A stretch of 45,820 nt of DNA from the NCBI GenBank assembly GCA_036498205.1, contig DASXIC010000166.1:1-45820 (forward strand), in the 5' to 3' direction. The translations under genes were made by a program, and so were the position numbers. Every line of letters begins with the position of its first letter. The stretch's first letter is position 1. Shown piece after piece: positions 27,766-36,066 of the stretch. This stretch comes from AV69 sp036498205 (GTDB taxonomy: Bacteria > Verrucomicrobiota > Verrucomicrobiia > Chthoniobacterales > UBA10450). The notes under the pieces are model-generated. The model had not been told where the DNA came from. It did not search any database and was given only the letters and a program-made list of their open reading frames with translations.

Positions 27766-28980
27766 TTGGTGGTCACGTTCGCCGATATTGAGGCTGCGCG
27801 AGAGCGGATTGACGGAGCCGTTTACTACTCGCCCTGCCGGTTATCGATCCCGTTGAGTGAACTCACTGGCATGAATGTTTATTGCAAAATGGACAATCTA
27901 CAGCGAACGGGAAGTTTCAAGGAACGCGGCGCTCGCAATGCCCTTTCGCAATTACCGGCGGAGCAAAAAAAACGTGGCGTCATTGCCGCGTCCGCGGGCA
28001 ACCACGCGCAAGCACTCGCCTACCAGGGGAAATTGCTGGGCATACCAGCGACGGTCGTCATGCCCAAACATGCGCCTCTCATCAAGGTCAGCAATTGCCA
28101 GAAACTCGGTGCTGACGTGGTGTTGTACGGCAAGGACTTCGGTCAAGCCCGAACACGCGCCTACGAAATCGCGGCGGAACGAGGTTTGGCCTACGTCGAT
28201 GGCTACGATGATCCCGCCATCATTGCCGGTCAGGGGACAATGGGTTTGGAGATTCTCGAGCAGGTCCCGGATTTCGATGCGGTAATCGTACCGGTCGGTG
28301 GCGCGGGATTGCTCGCGGGAGTCTCACTCGCAGTTAAATCAAAACGTCCGCACGCAAAAGTTATCGCTGTCGAAGCCGAAAACGTCGCCAGCTTTTCCGC
28401 CGCCATGAAAGCGGGCGAACCGACGCGTATTCTATTGCATCCGACCCTAGCGGACGGTCTCGCTATTCCTCAAGTGGGATCGAATGCATTTGAGATCGCA
28501 CGGTCTCGCGTCGATGAAACAGTGATCGTCACCGAAGAAGAGATTGCGCTCTCGATTCTGCGAATTGTCGAACTGGAAAAGAGCGTCGTCGAAGGCGCCG
28601 CAGCAACTCCTCTGAGCGCCTGTTTATCGGGCAAGCTGGGCAAGCTGAATGGTAAGCAGGTCGTACTTCTGCTCTGCGGCGGCAACATAGATCCGAATGT
28701 GCTTGGCCGTGTAATCGAACGCGGACTCGTGGCCGACGGCAGGCTTTGCCGTTTTACAGCCATAATCAGCGATCGGCCCGGCGGCCTGGCCGACCTGGCT
28801 GCAGAAATTGCAGCGACGGGAGCGAGCGTGAAACAAGTCGTTCACGACCGCGCATTCGCGGGCTCGGATGTTTCCGCCGTACACGTGCTTTGCACTGTCG
28901 AGACGCGGAACCACGAACATCTGAGAGAATTGCACGAAAATCTCCGTGCGCATGGGGTTGAGACCTACGAAACCAGATAA
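27766..28980 (+). CDS. ilvA: Threonine ammonia-lyase (threonine dehydratase) with C-terminal ACT domain
   Basis: The enzyme deaminates L-threonine to 2-oxobutanoate using PLP, the first step toward isoleucine or threonine breakdown. The 404-residue protein has Lys52 in GSFKERGARNA as the Schiff-base residue, the phosphate-binding loop PVGGAGLLAG, and VIAASAGNHAQALAYQG. The last about 80 residues (FTAIISDRPGGLADLAAEIA onward) form an ACT domain, found in TdcB/TD2-type and catabolic-biosynthetic variants rather than the double-ACT-like IlvA. The start chosen is the TTG at 27766; a GTG at 27769 is equally possible. No other branched-chain genes are adjacent. Confidence 0.9.
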   Translation: MVVTFADIEAARERIDGAVYYSPCRLSIPLSELTGMNVYCKMDNLQRTGSFKERGARNALSQLPAEQKKRGVIAASAGNHAQALAYQGKLLGIPATVVMPKHAPLIKVSNCQKLGADVVLYGKDFGQARTRAYEIAAERGLAYVDGYDDPAIIAGQGTMGLEILEQVPDFDAVIVPVGGAGLLAGVSLAVKSKRPHAKVIAVEAENVASFSAAMKAGEPTRILLHPTLADGLAIPQVGSNAFEIARSRVDETVIVTEEEIALSILRIVELEKSVVEGAAATPLSACLSGKLGKLNGKQVVLLLCGGNIDPNVLGRVIERGLVADGRLCRFTAIISDRPGGLADLAAEIAATGASVKQVVHDRAFAGSDVSAVHVLCTVETRNHEHLRELHENLRAHGVETYETR

Positions 28981-28986
28981 ACTGGG

Positions 28987-29043
28987 TTTGTAGCAGCTCT
29001 GTCAGAGACGAGCGTTCTGCGGTCCTTGGCCAGCGCGTTACAA
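28987..29043. repeat. Short palindromic/MITE-like element before gcvP
   Basis: A 57-base segment begins TTTGTAGC and ends GCGTTACAA, nearly inverted ends (TTGTAGC versus TTGTAAC). Its interior contains further imperfect hairpins (GCTC/GAGC around TGTCAGAGAC, and CTCT/AGAG). The end sequence resembles the TTGTAGC-bounded palindromic elements I recall as common in soil Verrucomicrobiota. Only one copy is visible in this window. Confidence 0.45.
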
Positions 29044-29145
29044 CACTTGAAGCACCCTTTGCCCACCGTAATCTCCCACATGCCTTTGCCCGGAACGGAA
29101 ACGATTGAAAAATTGGCACCTAAAGAAACGCGGAGCCAGCGTCCG

Positions 29146-32025
29146 ATGAGGTCCGACAATTCCCCCACGGAATTCACTTTCGCCGATCGTCACATAGGGC
29201 CGAACGATAACGAGATCGCCAGCATGCTGCAGGATCTCGCTTTCAAGAATCTCGACGCGTTTATCGACGCGACGGTGCCAAGAAACATTCGATTGGATCG
29301 TGCACTCGATCTGCCAAAGGCAAAAAGCGAAAACAGTGCACTTACTGATTTGCGTTCCCTGGCAGCGAAGAATCGTCTCGCACGCTCATTTATCGGCGCC
29401 GGTTATCACGACACCATCACCCCGCCGGTGATTCAGCGGAACATTCTCGAAAACCCGGGTTGGTACACCGCCTACACACCTTATCAGGCCGAAGTAGCGC
29501 AGGGCCGGCTGGAAGCGTTGCTCAATTTTCAGACGATGGTGACCGACCTGACCGCTCTCGATATCGCAAATGCGTCTCTCCTGGACGAGGCAACCGCAGC
29601 TGCCGAAGCGATGACTCTTTGTCACGCGGCCAAACCGGACCGCAAGAGATTCTTTGTCGCTAGTAATTGTCATCCGCAAACGATCGAAGTTATCCGCACG
29701 CGCGCCAAGCCAATCGGGGTCGAGATCGTATCGAGCGACTTCGCCGGTTTTCGGTTCGATGACTCTTTTTTCGGCGGCGTTGTCCAGTACCCGGCGACGG
29801 ATGGCGCAATTGACGACTACGAGACTTTCGCCGGCAATGCCCATGAAGCAGGCGCGTTACTGGTGGTTGCGGCAGATATTCTCGCCCTGACGCTGCTAAA
29901 ACCCCCGGGGGAATTCGGTGCTGACGTAGCCGTCGGCTCGACCCAGCGCTTCGGGGTCCCGCTTGGATTTGGCGGTCCGCACGCCGCCTACATGGCCACA
30001 CGCGATGCGTTCAAACGTTATCTTCCAGGCCGGCTGGTCGGGGTTTCGCACGATGCCGAGGGACGTCCCGCATATCGATTGGCTTTGCAGACGCGTGAGC
30101 AACACATTCGGCGTGACAAAGCGACCAGCAATATATGCACGGCACAGGTGCTTCTGGCCGTGATCGCTTCGATGTACGCGGTTTACCACGGCCCGTCTGG
30201 ATTGCGAGCGATCGCAGAACGAATACACCGCTGTGCATCCAAATTGGCTGAAGGTCTGCGCAAACTTGGCTTCGAAATCGCGCACGAGGATTTTTTCGAC
30301 ACGATCCGAGTTGAGCTAGGTAAATCAGCGAGCCACGACCTGGTTGAACGGGCGGAGCGGATCGGGTGCAATCTTCGCGTGCTTGGGGCGCACGCGGTAG
30401 GAATTGCTCTCGACGAAACGACGACGGCTGACGACATCGAAAACCTCATGTCGCTCTTTCGCGGCACCCACGTGCGCGATTTCGCGGACGATGATTTGAA
30501 CGAGAGCTCTTTCGCGATTCCGCAGTTTGCCGTGCGTAAATCCCCGTTCCTGACTCATCCGGTCTTCAACACTCATCACACAGAAACCGAGATGCTCCGA
30601 TATCTTCGCAGGCTCGAGGCGCGCGATCTGTCCCTTTGTCACTCAATGATTCCGCTCGGCTCCTGCACGATGAAGCTCAATGCGACCGCTGAAATGCTCC
30701 CTATTTCGTGGCCGGAATTTGCCAAGATTCATCCCTTTGCACCGGCCGACCAGACATTTGGCTATCGCGAAATGTGCGAGCAGCTTGAACTGTGGCTGGC
30801 GGAGATCACTGGGTTCGCCGCCGTCTCACTGCAACCGAACGCGGGTTCGCAAGGTGAATTCGCCGGCTTACTCGCTATTCGCGCCTATCACGCCTCCCGT
30901 GGCGAGGCGCATCGAAATATTTGTCTCGTCCCGCAGTCTGCCCATGGCACGAACCCGGCGAGCGCGGTGATGGCCGGTTTCAGAGTGATCCCGGTCGCGA
31001 CGCTAAAAGATGGGGATATCGATCTTGCCGATCTTCGCGCCAAATCGGACCTCCACGCCCATGAGCTGGCGGCGTTAATGGTCACGTATCCATCCACGCA
31101 CGGAGTCTTCGAGACCACGATTCGCGAGGTTTGCGAGATCGTGCACGCTCATGGCGGACAAGTTTATATGGATGGAGCGAACATGAATGCGCAGGTCGGT
31201 CTTTGTCGGCCCGGCGATATGGGGGCGGATGTTTGTCATCTCAATTTGCACAAAACGTTTTGCATTCCCCATGGCGGAGGAGGCCCGGGCGTTGGACCAA
31301 TTGGTGTAGCAACGCATCTGGCATCGTTTCTACCTGCAACTCCCTCTCTCCTCGCCAACGCGTCGGATTTCAAATTCACCGGTCCCGTCGCGCAAGCGCC
31401 TTACGGCAGCGCCAGCATTTTGACAATCTCGTGGATGTATATCCGCATGATGGGCCCGGATGGACTGACGAAAGCGACGAAGGTAGCAATCTTAAATGCG
31501 AACTACATCGCAAAACGGCTGGGCTCCCATTATCCAGTTCTTTTCAAAGGGAAAAACGGTCTGGTCGCACATGAATGCATTCTTGATTTGCGCGATTGGA
31601 AGCGGAGCGGAATCGAAGTGGAAGATGTGGCAAAACGCTTAATGGATTACGGATTTCATGCTCCGACAATCTCCTGGCCAGTCGCGGGAACGATGATGGT
31701 CGAACCAACCGAGAGCGAGTCGAAAAAAGAACTCGACCGTTTTTGCGACGCCATGGTTTCGATTCGTGCCGAAATGGAAGCCATCGCCAGTGGTCAAGCG
31801 GACAAACAAAACAACGTTCTGAAAAATGCACCACACACGGCAAGGCAGATCAGTTCTGACAAATGGCAGCGGCCCTATTCGCGCGAGCAAGCCGCTTATC
31901 CCGCTGATTGGCTGACTGATTTTAAATTTTGGCCAAGCGTCGCGCGCATCGATAACGTTTATGGCGATCGCAACTTATTCTGTTCGTGTGTCCCGGTTGA
32001 GGGGTTCGACGATGTAGCGGAATAG
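29146..32025 (+). CDS. gcvP: Glycine dehydrogenase (decarboxylating), glycine cleavage P protein
   Basis: GcvP decarboxylates glycine with PLP and passes the aminomethyl group to lipoyl-GcvH. It is the single-chain form: from the ATG at 29146 it has 959 residues (E. coli 957), and GGAG lies about 10 bases upstream. Earlier in-frame starts at 29026 and 29080 would add residues derived from the palindromic element and lack a Shine-Dalgarno. FADRHIGPND begins the family sequence. The PLP lysine is Lys703 in NLHKTFCIPHGGGGPG, and LNATAEMLPISWPEF and QPNAGSQGEFAGL are the second-half blocks. It lies apart from gcvTH (5077-6551). Confidence 0.96.
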   Translation: MRSDNSPTEFTFADRHIGPNDNEIASMLQDLAFKNLDAFIDATVPRNIRLDRALDLPKAKSENSALTDLRSLAAKNRLARSFIGAGYHDTITPPVIQRNILENPGWYTAYTPYQAEVAQGRLEALLNFQTMVTDLTALDIANASLLDEATAAAEAMTLCHAAKPDRKRFFVASNCHPQTIEVIRTRAKPIGVEIVSSDFAGFRFDDSFFGGVVQYPATDGAIDDYETFAGNAHEAGALLVVAADILALTLLKPPGEFGADVAVGSTQRFGVPLGFGGPHAAYMATRDAFKRYLPGRLVGVSHDAEGRPAYRLALQTREQHIRRDKATSNICTAQVLLAVIASMYAVYHGPSGLRAIAERIHRCASKLAEGLRKLGFEIAHEDFFDTIRVELGKSASHDLVERAERIGCNLRVLGAHAVGIALDETTTADDIENLMSLFRGTHVRDFADDDLNESSFAIPQFAVRKSPFLTHPVFNTHHTETEMLRYLRRLEARDLSLCHSMIPLGSCTMKLNATAEMLPISWPEFAKIHPFAPADQTFGYREMCEQLELWLAEITGFAAVSLQPNAGSQGEFAGLLAIRAYHASRGEAHRNICLVPQSAHGTNPASAVMAGFRVIPVATLKDGDIDLADLRAKSDLHAHELAALMVTYPSTHGVFETTIREVCEIVHAHGGQVYMDGANMNAQVGLCRPGDMGADVCHLNLHKTFCIPHGGGGPGVGPIGVATHLASFLPATPSLLANASDFKFTGPVAQAPYGSASILTISWMYIRMMGPDGLTKATKVAILNANYIAKRLGSHYPVLFKGKNGLVAHECILDLRDWKRSGIEVEDVAKRLMDYGFHAPTISWPVAGTMMVEPTESESKKELDRFCDAMVSIRAEMEAIASGQADKQNNVLKNAPHTARQISSDKWQRPYSREQAAYPADWLTDFKFWPSVARIDNVYGDRNLFCSCVPVEGFDDVAE

Positions 32026-32050
32026 CGCGCGAAGGAACGACGATTTGCGC

Positions 32051-32710
32051 TTACGATTCCCCTGCCGCCGCCCGCGCAAGCAGATCGCGGACTTCGTCGT
32101 CGGTCGTTTGCGAAAAATCTTCGTAATATTGGCCGACGCCGATAAATGAATCGGGTGATATTGCGCATAGAACCTCATCCGCCTCGCGAGCAAGTGCTCG
32201 GCAAGTGGAGGGTGCCGCGACGGGGACGGCCACTGCGATTTTGGCGACTCCTTGCTGGCGGAGAGCAGCGAGCGCAGCCCGCATGGTGGCTCCTGTAGCC
32301 ATGCCGTCATCGACGAGGATAACTGTTCGTCCATCCAGCTGCGGAGGCGTTTTGCCGCCGCGGTAGCTAAGTTCGCGCCGTTCCAATTCCTCGCGCTCGA
32401 TTTCGGTAACGGCGTCCAATATTAAATCGGCCTCCGGCAATGCGCGGATTACATCATCGTTTACGACGCGGACGCCACCAGATGCGATTGCACCCATCGC
32501 CAATTCCTCGTGTCCTGGGACGCCGAGTTTGCGCACGATAAAGAGATCGAGCGGGACACCGAGCCGCCGCGCCACTTCAAATCCCACCGGAACACCACCC
32601 CGAGGAAGAGCCAGCACAATGACATCGTCGCGGCCGGCGTAATGAGATAACTCCTGCGCGAGCTGGCGACCAGCCTCCTCACGATCACGAAAGATTTCTG
32701 ACGAATGCAC
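32051..32710 (-). CDS. Phosphoribosyltransferase family protein (type I)
   Basis: The GTG at 32710 gives 219 residues and starts 22 bases after the upstream stop. An N-terminal hood (IFRDREEAGRQLAQEL) precedes the Rossmann-like core VIVLALPRGGVPVGFEVARR. The PRPP-binding loop is VILVDDGMATGATMRAA, residues 133-142 for the DDGMATGAT core. The extension RKLGVPGHEELAMGAIASGG is typical of a widespread subgroup whose base or acceptor is unknown. It is not an identifiable HPRT, APRT or ComF. It is the last gene of a run with a flavoprotein and a GT-C protein. A substrate cannot be assigned. Confidence 0.85.
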   Translation of the reverse strand: MHSSEIFRDREEAGRQLAQELSHYAGRDDVIVLALPRGGVPVGFEVARRLGVPLDLFIVRKLGVPGHEELAMGAIASGGVRVVNDDVIRALPEADLILDAVTEIEREELERRELSYRGGKTPPQLDGRTVILVDDGMATGATMRAALAALRQQGVAKIAVAVPVAAPSTCRALAREADEVLCAISPDSFIGVGQYYEDFSQTTDDEVRDLLARAAAGES

Positions 32711-32732
32711 GGCCGTTCCGTGCCAATTGGCA

Positions 32733-34253
32733 CTAGCCTTCCGGAGCGAGCTCCGGCGTTGGCGATACGCGGGTCGGCACGAGGCGAATAGCAGTCCCGG
32801 TCGCTTCTTCGGCCGGGGCATCTCCCGCCTCGTGATATTCCGCGTCGCCGTTTACCTGCCACAAGTCGTAAAGCTTCGTATTAGCGACGATGTTTTCGGC
32901 GCAAAGCATCGCAGTCATCATCGCATGATCCTGATTGTTGTACTTATGCATGCCGTTACGGCCGACAAGATGGAGATTCGGAAACCGCGACTCGATCTCG
33001 TCACGAATAGTCTGGACGTGTCTGGCGTAGTCATCGTCATAGACGGGATAGGCTTTCTTCTGCCGGACCACGCAGCCGTCAAGAACATCGCCGTCGCGAG
33101 CCAGTCCGATCTTCACCAACTCGCGCTTTGCCAGCGCGATGAGATCCTCGTCCTTGGAATCCCACAGCCCGTCGTGCTCGAAACAGAAATATTCCAGGCC
33201 GTAACACGCTTTATCCGGATCCGGAACCATCTCTGGCGACCAGGACCGGAAATTTTGGATCCGCCCCACCTGCACGCTCGGATCGTGAATATAGATCCAG
33301 TTATCGTGAAAGGCGTCCCGATTCTTCAGGATTAACATTACGGTTAGGAAGTCTCGGTATTTTAACGAATCCGCTGCTCGCTTAGTTTTATCCGAGACCT
33401 TGGGCCAAAGGCCGTTAACCAACTCCTTCATTGGCGCGGAGGAGATGACATGTTCCGCTTCCAGTCTTTGCTCGCAACCACTCTTGTCGCGATAAAAAAC
33501 CGCCCACATTCCGCTGGTATCGTCATATTCGCAGCGCGTTACCCGGCAACTCATCTCGATTTGGCCCCCCATTGCCTTCGTATGTTCGGCGCAAGCCTCC
33601 CACATCATGCCCGGCCCTTTCCGTGGGTATTTGAAAGAATTGATAAGGGTCTTGATTACCTTTGAGCTGTCCTTCGGCTGCCGTTGCGGAAAGAGTGCGT
33701 TCTTGATTGCGCTGCCCAGCGATAAGCCCTTGATTCGCTGCGCCGCCCAATCGGCAGAAATCTCTTTACAGCTCATTCCCCAAACTTTCTCCGTGTAGCT
33801 CTTGAAGAAAGTATTGAACAAACGCTTGCCAAACTGATTGCTGACCCAATCTTCAAAATTTCGCGGGTCGCGAACCGGAAATAGTCGCGCCCTGAACCAG
33901 GAAAGAACACAAAGGATTGAGCGGACCGGTCCAAGTTTGAAGAGCGCCTCGAACGGTTTCAGGGGATAGGCAAAGAACCTACCGCCATAGAAAATTCGCG
34001 AGCTGCGCGGCCGATTGAGCATGTCATTTGGCAGGATCTCCTGCCAGAGGTCATTCACCTCCTTGGATTTTGAGAAGAATCGGTGGCCGCCGATATCGAA
34101 ATGAAAACCTTTGTAAGTGGCCGTCCGGGAAATTCCACCAACGTAAATCGGATCCGCTTCCAGGACCGTCACCGTGATGTCGTTCTTGGAAAGAAGGTAG
34201 GCCGCGGTCAGACCCGCGGGTCCGGCGCCGATGATCGCTACGTTCGTTTTCAT
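32733..34253 (-). CDS. FAD-dependent protein related to UDP-galactopyranose mutase/amine oxidases
   Basis: The ATG at 34253 yields 506 residues and lies 4 bases after the upstream stop. NVAIIGAGPAGLTAAYLL is the FAD-binding GxGxxG fold and GGISRTATYKGFHFDIGGHR resembles the UGM and protoporphyrinogen-oxidase-like start. FKSYTEKVWGMSCKEISADW and VGRNGMHKYNNQDHAMMTA are later family blocks. The arginines that bind UDP in true UGM are not clearly identifiable. The group is widespread near glycosyltransferase genes and its reaction is mostly unknown. Here it follows a mannosyltransferase-like gene, so a role in sugar or lipid-linked glycan processing is inferred. Confidence 0.82.
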   Translation of the reverse strand: MKTNVAIIGAGPAGLTAAYLLSKNDITVTVLEADPIYVGGISRTATYKGFHFDIGGHRFFSKSKEVNDLWQEILPNDMLNRPRSSRIFYGGRFFAYPLKPFEALFKLGPVRSILCVLSWFRARLFPVRDPRNFEDWVSNQFGKRLFNTFFKSYTEKVWGMSCKEISADWAAQRIKGLSLGSAIKNALFPQRQPKDSSKVIKTLINSFKYPRKGPGMMWEACAEHTKAMGGQIEMSCRVTRCEYDDTSGMWAVFYRDKSGCEQRLEAEHVISSAPMKELVNGLWPKVSDKTKRAADSLKYRDFLTVMLILKNRDAFHDNWIYIHDPSVQVGRIQNFRSWSPEMVPDPDKACYGLEYFCFEHDGLWDSKDEDLIALAKRELVKIGLARDGDVLDGCVVRQKKAYPVYDDDYARHVQTIRDEIESRFPNLHLVGRNGMHKYNNQDHAMMTAMLCAENIVANTKLYDLWQVNGDAEYHEAGDAPAEEATGTAIRLVPTRVSPTPELAPEG

Positions 34254-34257
34254 TTCG

Positions 34258-35484
34258 TTAAGCCACCCAATTTCCCCGGGTAAAGTTCCAGACATACCAG
34301 CTTTCGAGGCTAAGCCCCGCCGCGCTGATCAACGCGATTGCAGTCACCGCGCTCGCCCGCACCAGTCGCGAGCGGAGGGGAACATTGTGCAAATAATGCA
34401 AAAGCGCCAGCACGATAAGTGCATGCACGCAAAACTCGTAGCGCAGCATGCTTTCCATTGCGACACATGCCACTCCCGAGACAGAGACGAAAAACAGCAC
34501 GGCAGCGGCAAAATAAAATGCGAGCCGAACAGACCGGGTTTCCAGTCGGCGGAGCCTGGGCACAATTTCAACCAGCCCCATGGCGAGCAGCATGATCGCC
34601 CCTATTGTCATTGCCATTTGGCTGGCTTGCGTCGGATTTTCCAGCGCCGGAATCAACCAACGATAGTTGGATGGGCGGAAAACTGCGGAATAATCAGGCT
34701 CGATTCCCCACCCAAATTGCTGGGTCAACATATAAATATTCCAGCTCCCAAAGCGCAGCTGGCAATAGGCAAAGAAGGCCAGACCGCCCGACATGGCAGC
34801 GAAACCGACGAAAAAGGCACTGCCGTAGTTTCCGAGCCACTTGTGCACGTTAATTACGCCGCGCCACCCCAGATCCCAGATCCGTTTCACCAAGGGCGTG
34901 AGTGCACATGGCAAACCTACGATTCGCGTCCCGCACATAACTACTCCGTGGACCACTGCCCACAGCCTGGCCCTACCGGTTTCTTCCCCGCTCCAATATA
35001 GAAAACCGAGCAGCGCCATCATGAAGAGCGATTCCGAATAGGCGGCGATCAGGTAAAACGCCGCCGGATGAGCGACGATACTCAGGGCGCCAAAAAACCT
35101 CCAGCTGGCGGGAACGTTCCATCGATCGCAGAACAAGAAGAAGTAAGCCCAAAATCCACAAGCGGCCGATTGAGCCGTAATAAGGAGTGCAGTCTCGGCG
35201 CGAAGACCAAAGCTGCTGCGCAACGCTGCCGCAAAAGCCGGATAAGCTGGGAAGAACGCCGTGTTCGAGACTTCCATCATCTTATGCGAAATCGGCGGAA
35301 CAATCGTCTGATAACCGCGATTAACGATGTTAGCGAACCAGTAACTATCGTGCTGGACCAGCGTTTGATAGCGGTATGGCAATGGCCCCTCGGGAGCGAG
35401 CAAAAGCACCGCTATCGCAATTTGCAGAAGCGTCACCGTTAACGCTGCAAGAATGGCATTTGCCGTCGCCGAGAGACGCAACAT
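34258..35484 (-). CDS. GT-C superfamily membrane glycosyltransferase, PIG-V-like
   Basis: From the ATG at 35484 the protein has 408 residues (the frame stays open to 35667, which would add 61 polar residues). About ten membrane spans follow a first loop with QHDSYWFANIVNRGYQTI, whose acidic residue matches the WDxxWY-type catalytic loop of GPI mannosyltransferase 2 (PIG-V) relatives. AFFPAYPAFAAALRSSFGL is the second diagnostic block. Such enzymes move hexoses from polyprenyl phosphate donors. Donor and acceptor are not known. It is first of three co-directional genes with the flavoprotein and phosphoribosyltransferase. Confidence 0.8.
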   Translation of the reverse strand: MLRLSATANAILAALTVTLLQIAIAVLLLAPEGPLPYRYQTLVQHDSYWFANIVNRGYQTIVPPISHKMMEVSNTAFFPAYPAFAAALRSSFGLRAETALLITAQSAACGFWAYFFLFCDRWNVPASWRFFGALSIVAHPAAFYLIAAYSESLFMMALLGFLYWSGEETGRARLWAVVHGVVMCGTRIVGLPCALTPLVKRIWDLGWRGVINVHKWLGNYGSAFFVGFAAMSGGLAFFAYCQLRFGSWNIYMLTQQFGWGIEPDYSAVFRPSNYRWLIPALENPTQASQMAMTIGAIMLLAMGLVEIVPRLRRLETRSVRLAFYFAAAVLFFVSVSGVACVAMESMLRYEFCVHALIVLALLHYLHNVPLRSRLVRASAVTAIALISAAGLSLESWYVWNFTRGNWVA

Positions 35485-35718
35485 GGTTCGGGTCCGTGGA
35501 AGGGCAGAGGAGATACGAAAGGTCTCGCCAATGCAAGGTTCTTTCGAGGTTGCTTTGCTCTTCTCAATCGCTGCACTGATCACGGCGGTTTTTTGACGGT
35601 GCTGTCTCCCGTTTATTCGCACCTGACGAGCGGCCTCGGGGGTATGACAAAATTGAATCTCTCTCAACCTTCGGTTGACCCCAATCGCGCTCCCAAAAGG
35701 CCTCTCGAGCCTGGAAAA
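35485..35718. other. Gene-free spacer between GIY-YIG-like and GT-C genes
   Basis: These 234 bases hold the alternative upstream reading frame of the GT-C gene up to 35667. I see no hairpin with a T-run, no convincing promoter pair and no second gene in it. Confidence 0.4.
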
Positions 35719-36066
35719 TTAGTGACCGCCGGTAACGGTGTAGCCTTCGCCTCGCAAGTCTTCCGCGAGATCCCGCTCCATCTGAGCTGCAGCATCGTAC
35801 GGCATCGGATTTAAATGCGCGTACAGCTCCGGCATTAATCGTATGCCATATTTCCTCACCACCCAGGCGGACTTGTACCCGTTCCGATGATTCTCGAATC
35901 GATGCTCTGGCAGCAGTCCGCTCATGCCGACGTAAACACAAGGCTTCGTGGGATCACGCGCCGGATTTAACCGCAAGACGGACGGGTGCCGCGTGGCCTC
36001 GTCACTCAGCAATACCACGTAAACATGATGGTGAAACCTGGCTTCAGGCTGCGAGCTCCGCTTCAC
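35719..36066 (-). CDS. GIY-YIG superfamily-like small protein
   Basis: The 115-residue product begins at the ATG at 36066, inside the end of the glycogen-synthase-like gene (23-base overlap). HHVYVVLLSD and KPCVYVGMSGLLPEHRFENH correspond to the GIY and YIG strands (written VYV and YVG here) with the following arginine-bearing helix, KSAWVVRKYGIRLMPELY to the central core, and AAQMERDLAEDLRGEGYTV with the metal-binding Glu. Tyrosines, Arg and Glu needed for catalysis are at plausible positions. The target (DNA repair or restriction) is unknown. Linkage to a sugar-metabolism gene is unusual. Confidence 0.72.
   Translation of the reverse strand: MKRSSQPEARFHHHVYVVLLSDEATRHPSVLRLNPARDPTKPCVYVGMSGLLPEHRFENHRNGYKSAWVVRKYGIRLMPELYAHLNPMPYDAAAQMERDLAEDLRGEGYTVTGGH

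Noticed and set aside
28981..29145. Possible glycine riboswitch upstream of gcvP
   Set aside because: The minus strand shows GGGCAAAGGG-like bits, but the order of conserved blocks and orientation do not fit, and no plus-strand aptamer pattern is visible.
28965..29177. A 70-codon minus-strand frame with protein-like look (about ATNPVYLVS at its end) over the ilvA-gcvP spacer
   Set aside because: It lies over the palindromic element and the start of gcvP, and matches no family I know; the plus-strand gcvP start is well supported.
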